Shown: positions 35,651 to 48,920, counted from the first letter of the stretch. The stretch: 64,000 bases of DNA from Sesamum alatum (GCA_034509735.1 JACGWO010000003.1:35300466-35364465); one strand, 5' to 3'. Notes: a model not told the origin generated them from the letters alone. Program-made: numbers and translations.

Positions 35651-36735
35651 TGGGTAAACTCAGAATTTCATTTATTACCTCAACTTGTATATGAATGTTA
35701 AATCATAAAATAAAGGATACATTGCAACTGATTTTTTTAAAATTTGTTATAATTATAAATACTCATTTGTTTTATTTGAAAAATTAGAAATACTCCTCTA
35801 AATTTAATGATCGTCTAACATATACCCCTTATGATAGCCCATTGTAGGGGGTATTTGTTATACGGTTGTTAATTATAAGAGGGTGATGTGAGCAAAAAAT
35901 AGTCCAATCAAAGTTGTCTTCTTGGACTTGAATGGAGTGGGCCTAGCTTTTGAAAGTTTGGACAGGAAACCTGCAAAAAAACGTTAGCATTCCAACGCTG
36001 AAGTCAGTAAACAATTTTTGAATAAATAAGCTTGAATGTAAGAAGAATTTAACGAGAATCAAGAGCATAAAAAGTGTGCCAAGAATGATTGTAAGAGGAA
36101 TTCAAGTATTCAGAGTGTCGAGAAAACGTTACTCGTCCAGTCGAGGAGTTGGTATTTATAAGGAGAGTCCCTTGAGGTAGAGGAGTTCCAGGTGGGGGTA
36201 GGACTTCTCGGGGATTGGCTGGAGACTCCCTAGTGTCCTACGCATCTTGGCCTCCTAGAAATGAGGGGTCGGTTGCGAGATCCGCCCTAGATAGGTGGGG
36301 GAATATTCGAATAATCTCTATCTTGGTTGACCGAATCTTGTTTCTTCTACCAAGAGTCCTTCCTTCGTATGCTTTCCTTCCCGGGCTTAGATGGGCTTCT
36401 TCTGTAGTCTCCTTCCTTCCAGGCTGTAGGTGGGCTCCCTTCGCGAATCCTCTCCTACTGGGCTCATTCCCTTTGCGTGGGCCTCGCTCCCTCCTTTGAG
36501 GAGGGCTTGGCCTACCTTTTTGAATGGATTCGGCGTTGGATTCCCCAGGTGGTCTAAGGGGTTGTTGGGTCACTTTCTTCTGGGCTTGTCTCTTGGAGAT
36601 GGATTCTTCTAACTCTTGGGCCGCGTGTATAGGCTGACTATTTTATGCATACCAGAGGGTATTTGTAATTTTTAAATCAATGATAGAGTATTTATAATTA
36701 TAATAAAACTCATGAGAGTCTGTTGTAATTTACCC
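35651..36735. mobile_element. MITE with GGGTAAA/TTTACCC ends, split by a solo LTR
   Basis: The left part (35651-35883) starts TGGGTAAACTCAG and the right part (36660-36735) ends TTGTAATTTACCCT. Without the inserted LTR and one copy of its target site it would be about 309 bp. Related partial sequences occur near 15095-15205 and 43660-43760. Confidence 0.55.
35884..36654 (-). mobile_element. Solo LTR (771 bp) with a perfect 5-bp target duplication
   Basis: It starts TGATGTGAGCAAAAAATAG and ends TTTTATGCATACCA, flanked by GAGGG on both sides (35879-35883 and 36655-36659). The minus-strand TATA motif CCTTATAAATACC (near 36150) gives the orientation. It is inserted into a MITE. ORFs on both strands in its GC-rich U3 (36215-36573) are chance frames. 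It is family copy 3, and the only one with clean borders. Confidence 0.85.
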
Positions 36736-37051
36736 TAAAATAAAATAAGATAGTTGTTTGAATAAAAATAAAAAGTTATATATTTATATATTGGTATCTG
36801 ACATCAAAAGACAATCATGTATAAAATTGTTTTCTTACAAGCATGGTAAGAGCAAAACCGCAAGAACAAACTCTCCCTTTCATGGAGTGTTTTTGTATTC
36901 TGTTTACTGCAAAAAAAAATGAAATTTTTACAGCTCTGTTGCTACTGCTACATGAGTTGATTTGCTTTTTTTGTGGCTTTTGAACACAAATGTAATGAAA
37001 AAAACATGGCATTCTGATGCCATAACTCAAGAGACTGCAGTGAGAGTCATA
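36736..37051. other. SYT3 3' flank
   Basis: Presumed 3' UTR and flank of the synaptotagmin gene. No separate gene is seen. Confidence 0.5.
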
Positions 37052-40000
37052 TCATATCACCTTCCACCTTAAATCCAAGTGTATAATTCCATTTCTGGAG
37101 TTGATAAGATCGTACTTCTCATTGATATGTCCATTGTAGACTACATCAGCCAGGTTAATATCTACGTACCCCAACGACTCCTATGTCGATCCAAAACAAG
37201 AATTAAGAATGTAATGATGCATGAGTGAAAAACTTGAGAATGATAAGAATGTAATGATCTTTAATTTTGTACCTTGGTCATAAATCCCAAGCATCGTCTC
37301 CTCTTACCAATCACTTCAATGTGTATTTTGTCCTTAACGGGAGCCTCGTCTAGTACGAACTGAAATTCTTCGTTCCACAACGGGTTCCGAGTATTCTTGA
37401 TAGGCTGTGAGAGTATACCATTAAGTTTCAAGTAAGTGATGGCTGAGTAATGGAAGTGGGATTAGTGAAATCTACCTTAGTTTTTCTCTGGTCTCCTCTG
37501 AAGAGGATTGTGGCGTAAGGACTAACTTGGTTCTTCTTCCCTTCGACATCCTTTGCTTCTATAACGGCAACCAGAAGCAAACCTGATCCACTTATGGAGA
37601 TGTTTTCATGAAAATTATTACAACTTCCATTCCCTGCAACGTCTATTCTTCCACTGTATTTTAGGCTGTCTTCCAGGAAAGGAACAAAGGCCACTTCCAC
37701 TGTGACACTGCCTCGTGGCTTCTTGTTATGAGGGTCGTTAGGATCCATGCTGTTTAGCAGATCAAGAATGAATTCTTGCTTCTCGTATGGAATGAGCTGA
37801 TTCAGAGGAACGACTTGCATTCCCAGATAATCGTGAGCCCCGACCTGCCATTCAACCGAGAAAAGCAATAGCACGTTTAGTTGAAATCCCACTTAATAAA
37901 CGAAGATTTGGTTGTGATCTTTCATACAAGTAGTAAACCTTTTCCCAGTCATACAGTTGCAATTGGAGAACTTGAGACTCTGGATCCTTCACGATGAGCT
38001 TGAAGTCCTCGCACCATATGGGGTTCAAACTGTTCATTACGACTGAAGTCTTCTTTGCTGGAAGCCTTTCTCCACTAAGGTTGAGTTTGACATAGGGATC
38101 GGATCTGCCCAGGAAATCCATTTTCAATAGATTGTGTGCTCTTACAACCTTAACGTGCAATATTCCGACAGGCTTCTTTGCAGCTCCTCTGCAGAAGTGA
38201 AATATTAGAAGAGTTCCTAGTCCTCTTTGCTTAGAAACATACATGTAAACAAATCATTTCCAATAGCTCCCATCACTGTTGAACTTACATTGAGCTGTCA
38301 AGGATGTCTAGTTCGTATGTTTGAGGCCAGAGATAAAGCTTGGCAACTTGGTTTGCAATAACTTCCTGCAGGAAACCAACGTCCAGGCATCATGATAAAT
38401 TCAGCAAGAGTTTCAGTTCTTTATTTTGTTCGGACATTAAAGAACCTCAAATTTGTTATTTCCAGACTATCTAAGTCGAGCATACGCATTTCATGTACAT
38501 GGGACTGCCCAATGTCACAGATACAACTGTCTGAATGCTCAAACATGCATCCGGAGAACTTGAAGGAAGCAGAAGAAAGAGCTACGAAATCAAACTTCGG
38601 GTTAACTAGGTTGACTTAACATCAGTAAAAAGCAGAACAATTCATAGATTTGACACTTTTTCGATTAATCTTATAGACCTTCTCCACATGCGACGTGCAT
38701 ATTCAGAACTTCTTTGGATCCAGCATGCATTATCTATACGGATTTACAGACAAGTTTTTCATGCACATTCAGAAACACACATAGAAAAGGCACCTGGACA
38801 AGCTGGTACAGGCCAGGTATCGACATAATATCTCCGCCCATGACTCTTAGTCCAAAGTCTATCTTTGGCTGCAATCTTGCAAAGAGTATATCGAGTGAGT
38901 ACGATAGTTCTTCAGAAGAAATCAGAAACCTGGACGAGGAAATATGTGAATTGTTTACCTTCTCCATCAACGAAACAGCAATGCTTGAGAAACACGGGAA
39001 TGTTGGTACGAAAGGTCTCAAAACCATCCTGACTGCTGCTGATGCTTGAATGTCCACCATCTGGCCTTAAACAAAATTGTATGATCTCAGAATCAGTGTA
39101 ATAATTGGCATGCATTGAAACATTATTACACCGAGCGAGAAAATTTATGATATTGCATCGGCAGTCTACAGAATGTCATCGAATCTGAAACTTCTTAATG
39201 CAAAATCCTCGGGAAGTTAAGAGCCTAATATATGAACCTTGCTATCGTTGGAGAGAGCATGATTATGTGTTTAAGGCCGACAATGTGCCGTTCCTGTTTA
39301 TTTCTCTAAATTCAGCCTCAGAATTGTGATTAGAGACCATGGACAAGATAATGCAGACTTCTCTTTCTTTTACAAAATAACTTCCAACAGTTCTCTTGCA
39401 ACATGAAGGAATGTGACAAATGCAAGAAATTTGAAAATCGAACCAAAATTCTACTCTCAGACTTCTTCCATTATGGTCAAAAGCAAAGCGCGAGAGAAGT
39501 TGTCCTAACCTGGACAGTCAGTGGCAGACACAACAGTTTTATTGCCAAAACAATGTCCGCGTTTCCAGCCCATCTCAGTGAAAGATCAAGAACTAGTTCA
39601 TTCTCTTTAGAGTCTTGAGTCTTCAGGCCTGGAAAAGGGTGAGATTGCAGAACCACATTACATTATATAATCAGACAAAACTGGATTTCTTATGATTATA
39701 CGCGACTAACGATCACCAGCAGAACAAATCAATATCTCCAGATTTTGCAGCCACTTGATTCTTGCTTACCGTGTATTGTGGGAGGAAAGTCTCCAAGAGT
39801 AAGACGCTGAAAACAAATAGAATTTATCAGATATTTGCCAATATACTCAGCAACGATATCTTCCATTGAGCTTTTTATAATCCCACATGCAGCCTGCAGA
39901 AGACGGACAGCATTAGGAAGGAGAAACTAAGCAAACTAAACAGCCTCAACAAAGAATCTTCAATGTAACGTCAGTACCTTATCAAAGTACGGCCACGTAT

Positions 40001-40713
40001 CAACGATAAATTTGTTCAACCAATCAACCTGCAACATATAAAGTACAACTCATTTCAAAAATCCAAAACCTTCAGCTTGAAACTTGAAATATAACCATAC
40101 TAAAACGCTCACTCTCTCATAATCTGGATTCATCACCCATAACGGAAGTTCAGGGACAACGTCTATCATAGAGTTCAAGTCTATATTATCGAGTGATCTC
40201 ATAACACGTTCCTGCAAGTTTAATACGCAAAATTTCCATTCGGATATCAGTATAGTGAAGTTTTCTTGCAGCATTTGACTTACTACATTTTGAGCTCACA
40301 TTCAAAAGCTGACAGGGGAACTAGTGATTAGACCAATACATGTTTCAACAGTATGAAAATTGGACAGTAAACCTCTAAAAGCAAACTTCAGAGTTGCTCC
40401 GGGTATGAATCATGGAAGAAATAAAGAAAATTCAACACGAATACAAGAAATATACAGGATCTATATTGCTCTAAATTCATTACATGGAGAAATAAACGTT
40501 GATTCTACAGAGGATGTCTTTGTGCAAATAGGCGCATGTAGATTGAACCAAACACTGAGAGAGGCAGAGTAATGTTATTGAAATAGTATGAACTCTCACC
40601 TTCTTAACATCTGTGGGTGAAAAGTATATGAACATGAAGAATCCAAGAAAAAGACCAATCGGTATTCCGATTCCGAACCCAATGATTCCCAACAAACTTC
40701 CAAGAATTCCCAT
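37052..40713 (-). CDS. SYT3: Plant synaptotagmin, SYT3 type (TM-SMP-C2A-C2B)
   Basis: Plant synaptotagmins tether the ER to the plasma membrane and transfer lipids. Twelve exons join in frame to 546 residues: 40600-40713, 40113-40211, 39978-40028, 39770-39893, 39510-39628, 38959-39060, 38794-38868, 38289-38365, 37939-38188, 37476-37844, 37273-37404 and 37052-37180. An N-terminal membrane anchor (GFGIGIPIGLFLGFFMFIYF, residues 12-31) is followed by the SMP domain (about 65-250). C2A (about 262-360) keeps the acidic calcium-site residues MDFLGRSDPYVK and YDWEK. C2B (about 426-530) has EGKKNQVSPYA where calcium-binding Asp residues would be, so it may not bind calcium. The N-terminus, the LDSS/KKPVG linker and the end INSRNGIIH match Arabidopsis SYT3 best. 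An alternative upstream ATG at 40758 would add 15 residues but breaks the conserved MG start. Confidence 0.92.
40492..40543. repeat. 52-bp segment of SYT3 intron 1 repeated at 58542-58593
   Basis: The shared block runs from AATAAACGTTGATTC, through ACAGAGGATGTCTTTGTG, to AAATAGGCGCATGT, with about three differences. It appears only at these two places in the window. It is probably the left edge of the EIN2-region duplication. Confidence 0.8.
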
Positions 40714-43599
40714 TTCGTCTGATGATTGAAAAACGATCAAACGAAGCTCCTGTTTCATTGGTCGTGATCAAGAATCATGTCCCACGTTATCGGGACAAGA
40801 GCAGAATTCTTGATCAGAATGAGAATGTAACGAAATCAAGAATTGGGATGCAAGGAAATCTATTATTGGGGTTATACGTGTAATCAAAAACAAAGAGAGA
40901 TTTCCCTGCTGGGTAGTAGCGATGGGATTGATATATGCTGCATTGATTCCTCTATTCAAGTTCGCAGAATTGAGAATTTGAAATCTGACGGGAACAGACA
41001 GAGCAACAACACGTGGACATGAATGAAGCGTGGTCTGAGTGGAACACGTTTTATGCCCCTGTTGGAAGTTGTCTTATGCACTAGAATATCCTACAATGTT
41101 GTTGGACTTGGTGAATTGCTTACAATACTTCTTCGTGACTTGCAAGGATGATTATCCAATCCGGCAAGTCTTTGGACTTTCTTAATTGTTAATTTTACTT
41201 TTTTTTCATAAATAAAAATAATTAATATCGTCCGCAATACCTATGACTTATATCAATAATTTCATAATAAATAGAACAAACAATACAGTATAATACAAAA
41301 TATTATAGGACAATTACGAATTTTCTTATATGGAGCATCTTCTCCATCGGACATGCCCATTTCCTGGCATTGGGATGCGCATGGGAAATAAAAGCAACAA
41401 CCCCATGTGCGCTAAATAGTAAGAGTCGTAGCTAGCTAGGAAGCTTGTAGCTAAATGTTAAAGCTAAATCTTAAGCAGCTACTCAGCTAGCGGCTGAAAA
41501 CAACGTTGAGAACCTATCTAAGCCAAGAGAGCTAGACGACTAACACTATTCCACCCAAAGGAAAGAATAGATTAGTTGGTCACTGCCCTTCAGTGATGTT
41601 TGATTTAATTACACTTAAATCTTCAGTGGTTCAAAAAATTATACCTAATACCCCTAATATTTGTTTTCGTCTAATAAATAAATATCATTTTTAATTAAAT
41701 TTACTGAATTTATTAATATTAAAAAAAATCAAAATTTATATTTATCAAATTGACCCATTACTGATCAAATAAATCACAAGAAAATGAAAGAAATAATAAT
41801 GTGGCTGAATATGAAGCTTGGAATTCAGACAAGTGGTTGGAAACGTTCCACCTTTTCTATATGTCAGTTGTCACTTAATTAGTGGTGACAGAAATATGAA
41901 CAGCTTACCCAATTCTTAGGGGATACTTTTCAATTTCTTACAATAATAGTTTCCAATTACTTGTTTTTCGGTTTTCATGTAATCGTCTTTTTTTATTTTT
42001 TAACAATTATAGTAGTTGTCATGCAAGACGCGTGCGGTTCAACTAATAGGATTTATAACACGATTTTAGGTCTAAATTTCTTTTCTTAAAACAAAGGCTA
42101 GATTGAATTATGTGTAATTTAAGTGGATATATTATAAAATTTTTCGGCGTTGGTTTTCATTATACCTTAATTTTATAATTAAAAATAAGAATTGGTTTTG
42201 ATGTGCAACTTTTTTAATTTTATAATTAAAAAATAATATAAAATTCCGTTGTATGGAAATTGTTTTAAGAATATTCAATTCCGTTTTACTTGGATTTAAA
42301 ATTGAATACTCACTAACTTATGGCCCAAATAAATATGGGCCAACTGAACTGGGCCGATCTATCACTATACTCCTCTACGATAAATGAGTTAAGCCCGGCC
42401 CTGTTCTAAGAGCCATGGAGCAATAATTGAGAATGACAAGGTTAAAAATTGTAAGGTCACGTGTGTTAGAACTTAGAAGCTTAGATACAATGAACCGACA
42501 ACCCTAAAACAATCAAACACAAAGTAATAATACCTATACTTGTGTGGCACACTCAAATAAGTGTGCGCCATAAATTAAAATTTTGAAAAATTAATTACTT
42601 AAAAATATTAGTCATCGTTGTACGACGTAGTTTTTATGAACATATAAAAAAGAATTATAATATGAGATTAAGAAAAAAAAATTGTCAAAAAAAACAAACA
42701 TGGAGTAGTGGATTGAGAGAAAAAAAATTGAAATTACTATTATAATCAATATTTTTTTTAAGAAAATAAATGAATTAAAAAATAAATTTAGTCATTCAAA
42801 AATTGGTATGTCAAAAGATTTTGTTTAATAATAATATAGATATTTCAATTCTACAAATTCAAATATTAAAAAAATACAATAAAATAAATAGATAGCAAAA
42901 GGATGAGTGTTCTCCTTTAATAATAAAGTATGGATAATTAATAAATTATCTTTTAAGAACCCCATAAATCACAATCTAGTTAAGATTCTTGCGAGTAATT
43001 ATGCGTCAGCCCTATGGGAATTTGTCTTCTCTAATGGTATCATTAACCCTTGAAAAAGATGGATTAATTTCCTAATTTTCTACTTTCAAGCTTATTTAAT
43101 TATAATTTTTTATACAGTGAAGATAAAGTAGGGAGTATACCATGAATGTGTTGATTTTGTGTGCATCAAGTTGAAGGCAGGCACTGTACATTTAATACAC
43201 ATATTGATTTGTGTAATGACCGTTTGTCGCTTTGATACTACGAAACACCAAAGGTTGGGTCCAACATGTGCAAAACACATAGATTCCAATGCAGATTTTA
43301 ATTACCAATAAAATGTGACATAATTATGAATATCTTATTATTATTTAATAATAATAAATATTATCTGATGTTTGATAAAATCATATAATTCTTTGATTGA
43401 GGTATGATAGTGTCAACTTTACCCTTGTTGTATTTTAATAGTAATAATATTAATAATTACAAATTTATAAAAAGCATCAGACTATATAGATGGAAAAATT
43501 CGAGAATTTGTAAAAAATTTATTCACTTAGTCCATAAAAAAATTAATTTTTTAAAAAAATAAGTAAAATTATAATTCATAATCCACGAGAACATTCTAG
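40714..43599. other. SYT3 upstream flank and AT-rich intergenic sequence
   Basis: Holds the presumed SYT3 promoter and 5' UTR (to about 41050), then AT-rich sequence. A GC-richer patch near 42300-42420 with GGGCC motifs may be retroelement debris. No gene is recognised. Confidence 0.5.
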
Positions 43600-43659
43600 T
43601 TAATTCACCACATAAAATGGATGGGAAGCTAACAAAGACTAACCGATTGGGCTAATTGT

Positions 43660-43760
43660 TAGATAATCGTTAAATTAAAGGGGTATTAATAATTTTTCAA
43701 ATAACGAGAGAGTATTTATAATTATGCAAATATTTATGGGAGCTCGTTGTAATTTACCTT
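43660..43760. repeat. Partial MITE of the GGGTAAA family
   Basis: The right part resembles the MITE end at 36660-36735 (GAGTATTTATAATTAT, then TTGTAATTTACC). The left end is lost. Confidence 0.4.
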
Positions 43761-43879
43761 TTGATACAATAAGCTTCGCTTTTCTAAATCATTTCCACTT
43801 ATATTGAAATAAATATAGTAGATTATTTTTTTATTTTTTTTTATAATCTAAGTAGTAATCGGACTTAAGTAGAGATGCA

Positions 43880-44010
43880 ACTTAATAGACATGCAATGAG
43901 ACTTTTACCTCAATGGTAAAATTGAAACTCCGATTTTTTTTTCTTAATTGACATAAAATTTTAGATTCAAGTCCCATGTACATGTGTATATGACATCTAC
44001 CTAATATATT
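43880..44010 (+). repeat. SINE-like sequence with A- and B-box motifs
   Basis: TTTTACCTCAATGGTAAAATTG resembles a tRNA A-box region and AGATTCAAGTCC (43963-43974) a B box. The spacing is longer than in a tRNA, so this is weak support. Confidence 0.3.
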
Positions 44011-44040
44011 TTTATTCACAAAATTTGACTACATGTTCTG

Positions 44041-44247
44041 AGTTACGTCAAGCGCACATCACTTTTTTGCTATAAGGAAGTCAATCGAGCAACTGACCAA
44101 CTAGCCAAAATGGCTGCAGCACAACCTTTTGCTTCTTTTGTGTTTAGTGAATGCGCGGTGTTTTTGAGTGACATTTTGTATCAATATCTGCACTTTATAC
44201 ATCAAAGAACTGTAACTAAATCATGTAATATTTTCTTATTGCAGTAG
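44041..44247 (+). pseudogene. RNase H-like fragment of a retroelement (reverse-transcriptase-like domain tail)
   Basis: The open frame ends at TAG 44245-44247 and reads CYKEVNRATDQLAKMAAAQP, then a hydrophobic tail. The E-N-x-A-D-x-L-A-K pattern is the C-terminal block of the RNase H domain found in LINE-type and RVT-like plant proteins. No upstream domain or start is present. Its last codons lie at the left boundary of the first duplicated segment. Confidence 0.5.
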
Positions 44248-44902
44248 TAAATAAATAAAAGTCTCCTTTTGTTCAAATACGTGTACACCTAATACGGCTA
44301 TTTATCATGGAACTTTTGCCAAAAAATATGACACTTTTTTTTTTTAAAAAAAAAAAGGAGAATACTTTCAACAAATATCAAAAAATGAAAATATTTGAAA
44401 AAAAATCGTACTCCCACAAGTAAATACATAGTTTCAAAGTTTATTACAAGATTTATATTGCATCTCGCACTTAAATTTATATATACGCAATCACGTCCAT
44501 TATTTTACAATTGTACGTATTATGTGTGTATAAAGTACAATATAAAATTATATTAAGAAATCGGGTCTACTAGTACTAATTTTGTGACATACTGCCATAA
44601 TTATAACAACGATCTGATCAAAGTATGTATCCTCATCATGACTAACCTTCTCACTATATATAAAAATCTATGTTTATTAATATAAACTAATAATGAATTA
44701 TTAATAAATAACTAACAAATAAGTACACAACAATATTATAGTTGAGATGACTTCAAACTTCAAAGTTCCGAGACATCAACCGTATCCCAAAACCACACAT
44801 TTTGATGTAAATCCAAATAATAAATAAATCACTGTTTACAACTCTGAACGAATGCTTGAGATTTGCAAGCTGCTCAGTTCCTAATTAATTTACTTTATTT
44901 AC

Positions 44903-46899
44903 TGTGACACCCCCTCCGTAATCACATTCTAGTTTATAAAGAATTCACATTTAATCCAATAAAATAATCTATATTTTAATCCATATATTATGTAATTGTG
45001 TAGTTAGGGTTTCCAACTTAAGATATCATTGTTGATCTACCTAATAATACTGATGATCGGCTTATGATCAGCTAACAATTGTGACTTATATCCTGAAAAA
45101 TACGCTGCAGTAATTGAGTTGCTTACTCAATAAGCATAACAAATCGACTTATATATATACACATACACATATGCAATAAGACAAATCTCATACAATTATA
45201 TCAATCCACAAATATTATTTAATATGCAATCACCACAAAATCATGAAATAACCAATACCACAATCATACATCAATCCACAGTATAATATATCCAGAATCA
45301 TCATATATTTTATTAGGGCCCTGCTTACCCAAGCTGAAGTGCATCACTCAATGGTTTTTGCCGGCCATCATCACCTCAATCATAATACCTCTTTTTTTTT
45401 CCTTGGTACCACACAACACACAACTCGTATGATATCCCATCATCCATCATATCACACAACACACAGCTCGTATGATATGTCACATCATCTCCACTAATCA
45501 ATGACAACACACAGCTCGTCGTTAATCATATTATCATAAGCCATTGCAGTATGCCCTCCAGTTAGGTAAGACATCTCTTTGTCTGAATTCACAATATTTT
45601 CATCAATAATCTCATCATTCATCCTCATTCAACAATCAAATCCCCCATCGATAGCTTAAACGTTCAATTTTATTAAACAATCAAACATAATACACATAAT
45701 CATCCATCTATGTTCCATACACTATAACCACATATAATCACATAATGACAACTTCATAGAATAACAAGTAATCCAGACAAATAGCCAACTATTTCCAACT
45801 GCGTATACAACACAAGAGTATATATCTACATATACATATAAATATATATAATTAATATATCAAAAATATCGTAAATTTCGAATACAATTACTAAATAATA
45901 TCCGTATATTTTTTATCAATATTTTAATATTTCCCTTATATTGAAACTTAAACCTCAGTTCATTCATTGTCTAAACAATTAGACATTATAAGCTTTCCCG
46001 ATATATATCTAATTTATCAATTAACTCATAAGAATCTATTTTATCAAACCCCTCACCTTTTTATAACAATCGTTCTCTATAACATTTCTAAATGAAATTA
46101 CTACAAATATCCCATATTTTCTTTTAATAAATATAATATTTGTCAAATACAATTTCCTAATATTTCTCAAATATAATTCTCTACTATTCCTACTAATTTC
46201 TTTGCCAATTCTTTACTATAATAATAATAATTATTTAAACACTAATATATACAATTATGTATTTAGTTAATAAACCCGATCAATTTGAATAGTCCATTAT
46301 AACAACTACTAAATCTAGTAGGTTATAAAATTTTAAGTTATTAGCTATAATATTCCAGTCCAATTAAATATACACCTGAACACTAATTTATATAAATACT
46401 TAAATTCAATAAATTTTCCGATTAACTAGTAAATCGAATAGTATAAAGCATATTTAATAATTACACTAACTAAATAATATAATCACATGGATTAATACAA
46501 AATTAAAACTTAAACTCACCTCTCATTTTTTTCTCCCGAGTGTGTGTTAATTGTGTGTGTGTTGAATTGTGTGTGTATTAATTGTAATTCCTTAATTAGG
46601 AAGTACATATATATATATATATAATATGTAAAATATGTGAGGCAAATATCATCATTTCTCTCTCTCTCTCTCTCCTTTTTTTTTTTACTTTTATTAAAAT
46701 TTTAATTTAATCCCCATCTTTGAATATATATATATATATATATATATATTAGCCATAAATATTTTATAAAGCTCCAATTTAATCCCTTCAAGTTTTTATA
46801 TATTACAATTTCAACCTATAACTTATAATTAAATTTATATTTCTTAATATAATTATCAATTAGCTCCTCGATTATAAATAAAATTATATGGACGTCACA
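44903..46899 (-). mobile_element. 1997-bp solo LTR-type insertion, absent from copy B
   Basis: The insertion starts TGTGACACCCCCTCCG and ends ATGGACGTCACA. It is flanked by TTTAC (44898-44902) and TTTAT (46900-46904), while copy B has an uninterrupted TTTATTGTG at the same place. TG/CA ends and a 5-bp target duplication indicate an LTR. Read on the minus strand it ends GGGGGTGTCACA, which resembles long chromovirus (Tekay/Del-like) LTRs; the lineage is an inference. Short direct repeats of ACACAACACACARCTCGTAT lie at 45411, 45454 and, in part, 45505. There is no coding sequence. Confidence 0.75.
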
Positions 46900-48059
46900 T
46901 TTATTGTGAGTTTGTCGAATATCTATAAATTTTCACAACAATACTAATAATCTACACTATATTATTAATGAAGAGGGTCCTTTTGATATTTAAATTAATT
47001 TAGTCTGTTATTTTTTTAATAAATTTAAATTAGTTAATTATTTTTAACTTTCCGATGATCTTTCATAATTATCTTTTTTCTTTTTCGTGCATTTTATCTT
47101 ATTTTAGAGAATTTTTAGCTTAAAAAAATAAATAATATAATTTATAAAAATATTTTATATTAAATATATAGTATTTGCCATGCTTACTAGTAATAAATAC
47201 TACTATTAATTGTCTTGACTCTTGGATTTGATTACGTGCATCATGACACCACTTTGTACCCATTTTTTTTTCTTAAAACAAAAAAAAAAAACACAAATTA
47301 TTATGTTTACTTTTACATTTTTATTTAGCACACTAGTTTTGCGAGCATATAGAAAATTTTTTTTGGTGTGAGATGAAGAGAAGAAAAAAATTGTGAATAA
47401 ATGGTAAAGAAAGAAGTTCGTGAGAAAAAAATAAACGTTGAAAGGAAGGAAAGAAACATAGAGTAGTAGGTTAAGAGAAAAACAAAAATTGTAATTATAA
47501 AATTATTTAAAAATATCAAAATTACTATTCTGATCGATTTTTTAAGAGAATATATGAATTAAAGAGTAATTTCGTGTATTCAAATATAGGTACAAGAAAA
47601 GACTTTCTTTTATAATAAATAATATAGATAATTATCTTTGCACTCCCAGACATATGACTTGTTTATATATATCACTATTGTCTTTTGAATAATTACACAT
47701 ACACTTATTAGAAATATTAATATTATTTACACATGTCAACATCATTATACAAACTATCTATATTACTGTTGTGGATAATTTTTGCAATTATATAAAAAAC
47801 AAGTGTATAAACGATAACACAAGTTACAAGATGTAAATATAATTATCCCTTTGTAATAATAACATTACTTTGGAGTTGAGTTTGGTGAATCATTACTCTA
47901 CAATCCCCCCATCTCCTCGTTTATCTCAAACCACTTCATAAATATTAAGTTTTATATTTGCGATCACGAATTTTAAACATTTAGAAATTCTTGCAATTTG
48001 ATATAAAACACTATCTTTTAAGTAATAATATGATAATAGCTGCCTGGATCGTTATTTTT

Positions 48060-48333
48060 AAAACTTGCAATATGTCAAAATTTATTTTTAAATTAAGTTG
48101 TTTAATTGTTTGAGTAAACTGAATTAATGGATCTTATGAAAAGTCAGTAATGTCAAACTTATCATTAATTGAAAAAAGTTTGTTAAAATATTAAGACATA
48201 ATTTTGAAACTTCCTATATTTTCTTTTAAAAAAGATTACAAGCTCATACTATTTTATATTTTGTGCTTATACAGTTTTTAAATACTTTATAAGATATATA
48301 AAATATTTTATAAGTTAATCAAAACACCTTTAG
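48060..48333. repeat. Dispersed AT-rich MITE-like repeat in copy A
   Basis: Similar to 17068-17360 (GAGTAAACTGAATTAATGGA, then GTTTGTTAAAATATTA) and ending near AATCAAAACACC. It is shared with copy B at 60240-60470, so it predates the duplication. Confidence 0.4.
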
Positions 48334-48911
48334 ACTTTACTTCAATATACATATCCCATAAAATTAAATATGGATCGTTATTGATATTTTTACATATGTA
48401 AATTATAAATACTTGTTGTTATAACACGATTTAATATCCAGTATTGTAAATCTTATCTATCAGAAGTAATTTTAAATATATTTTTAGTAGTTGTTTACTT
48501 TTTTATACCATTAATAAGAATAATATCAAATTTTCATCACACACTCTATTTATTTCTACACATTTCCAAATTAAAATGCATTTAAGGGAAAAAAAACACA
48601 ACACCATATCATTTTTAAAATTTATAAAATAATTTTAGAAAATAAAATTTCTCCTTACACTATAAAAGGATAATTGTATTTTTTAAACCCAAAAAAAGAT
48701 TATGCTTTAGTTTATATTATCTTCTCTCTTTTACGAAGTGAAATGAAAGTGGACAAACCCAAAAAAAAAAAAAAAAAAAAAAAAAACAAAAGGAAAAAGA
48801 AAGAAAAAGGGAAAATGCTTTTTACCTGAGGGTCCCCATTTTCCCTTTACGGAAAGATATTTCTCACACACACATACACGCACTATTATGATCAATTCAA
48901 TTAATAATCTG

Positions 48912-48920
48912 TATATAAAA
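48912..48920 (+). promoter_or_regulatory. Candidate EIN2 TATA box, copy A
   Basis: TATATAAAA is followed about 25 bp later by a CT-rich CTCTCTCTACAG start-like region. It is preserved in copy B at 61999-62007. Transcription start near 48945 is inferred. Confidence 0.5.

Noticed and set aside
36215..36612. Overlapping ORFs on both strands, 60-111 codons
   Set aside because: All fall within the GC-rich part of the solo LTR; low stop density there follows from composition.
45300..45540. CRISPR-like or satellite array from repeats of ACACAACACACARCTCG
   Set aside because: There are only two to three irregular copies inside a plant LTR; CRISPR arrays do not occur in this context.
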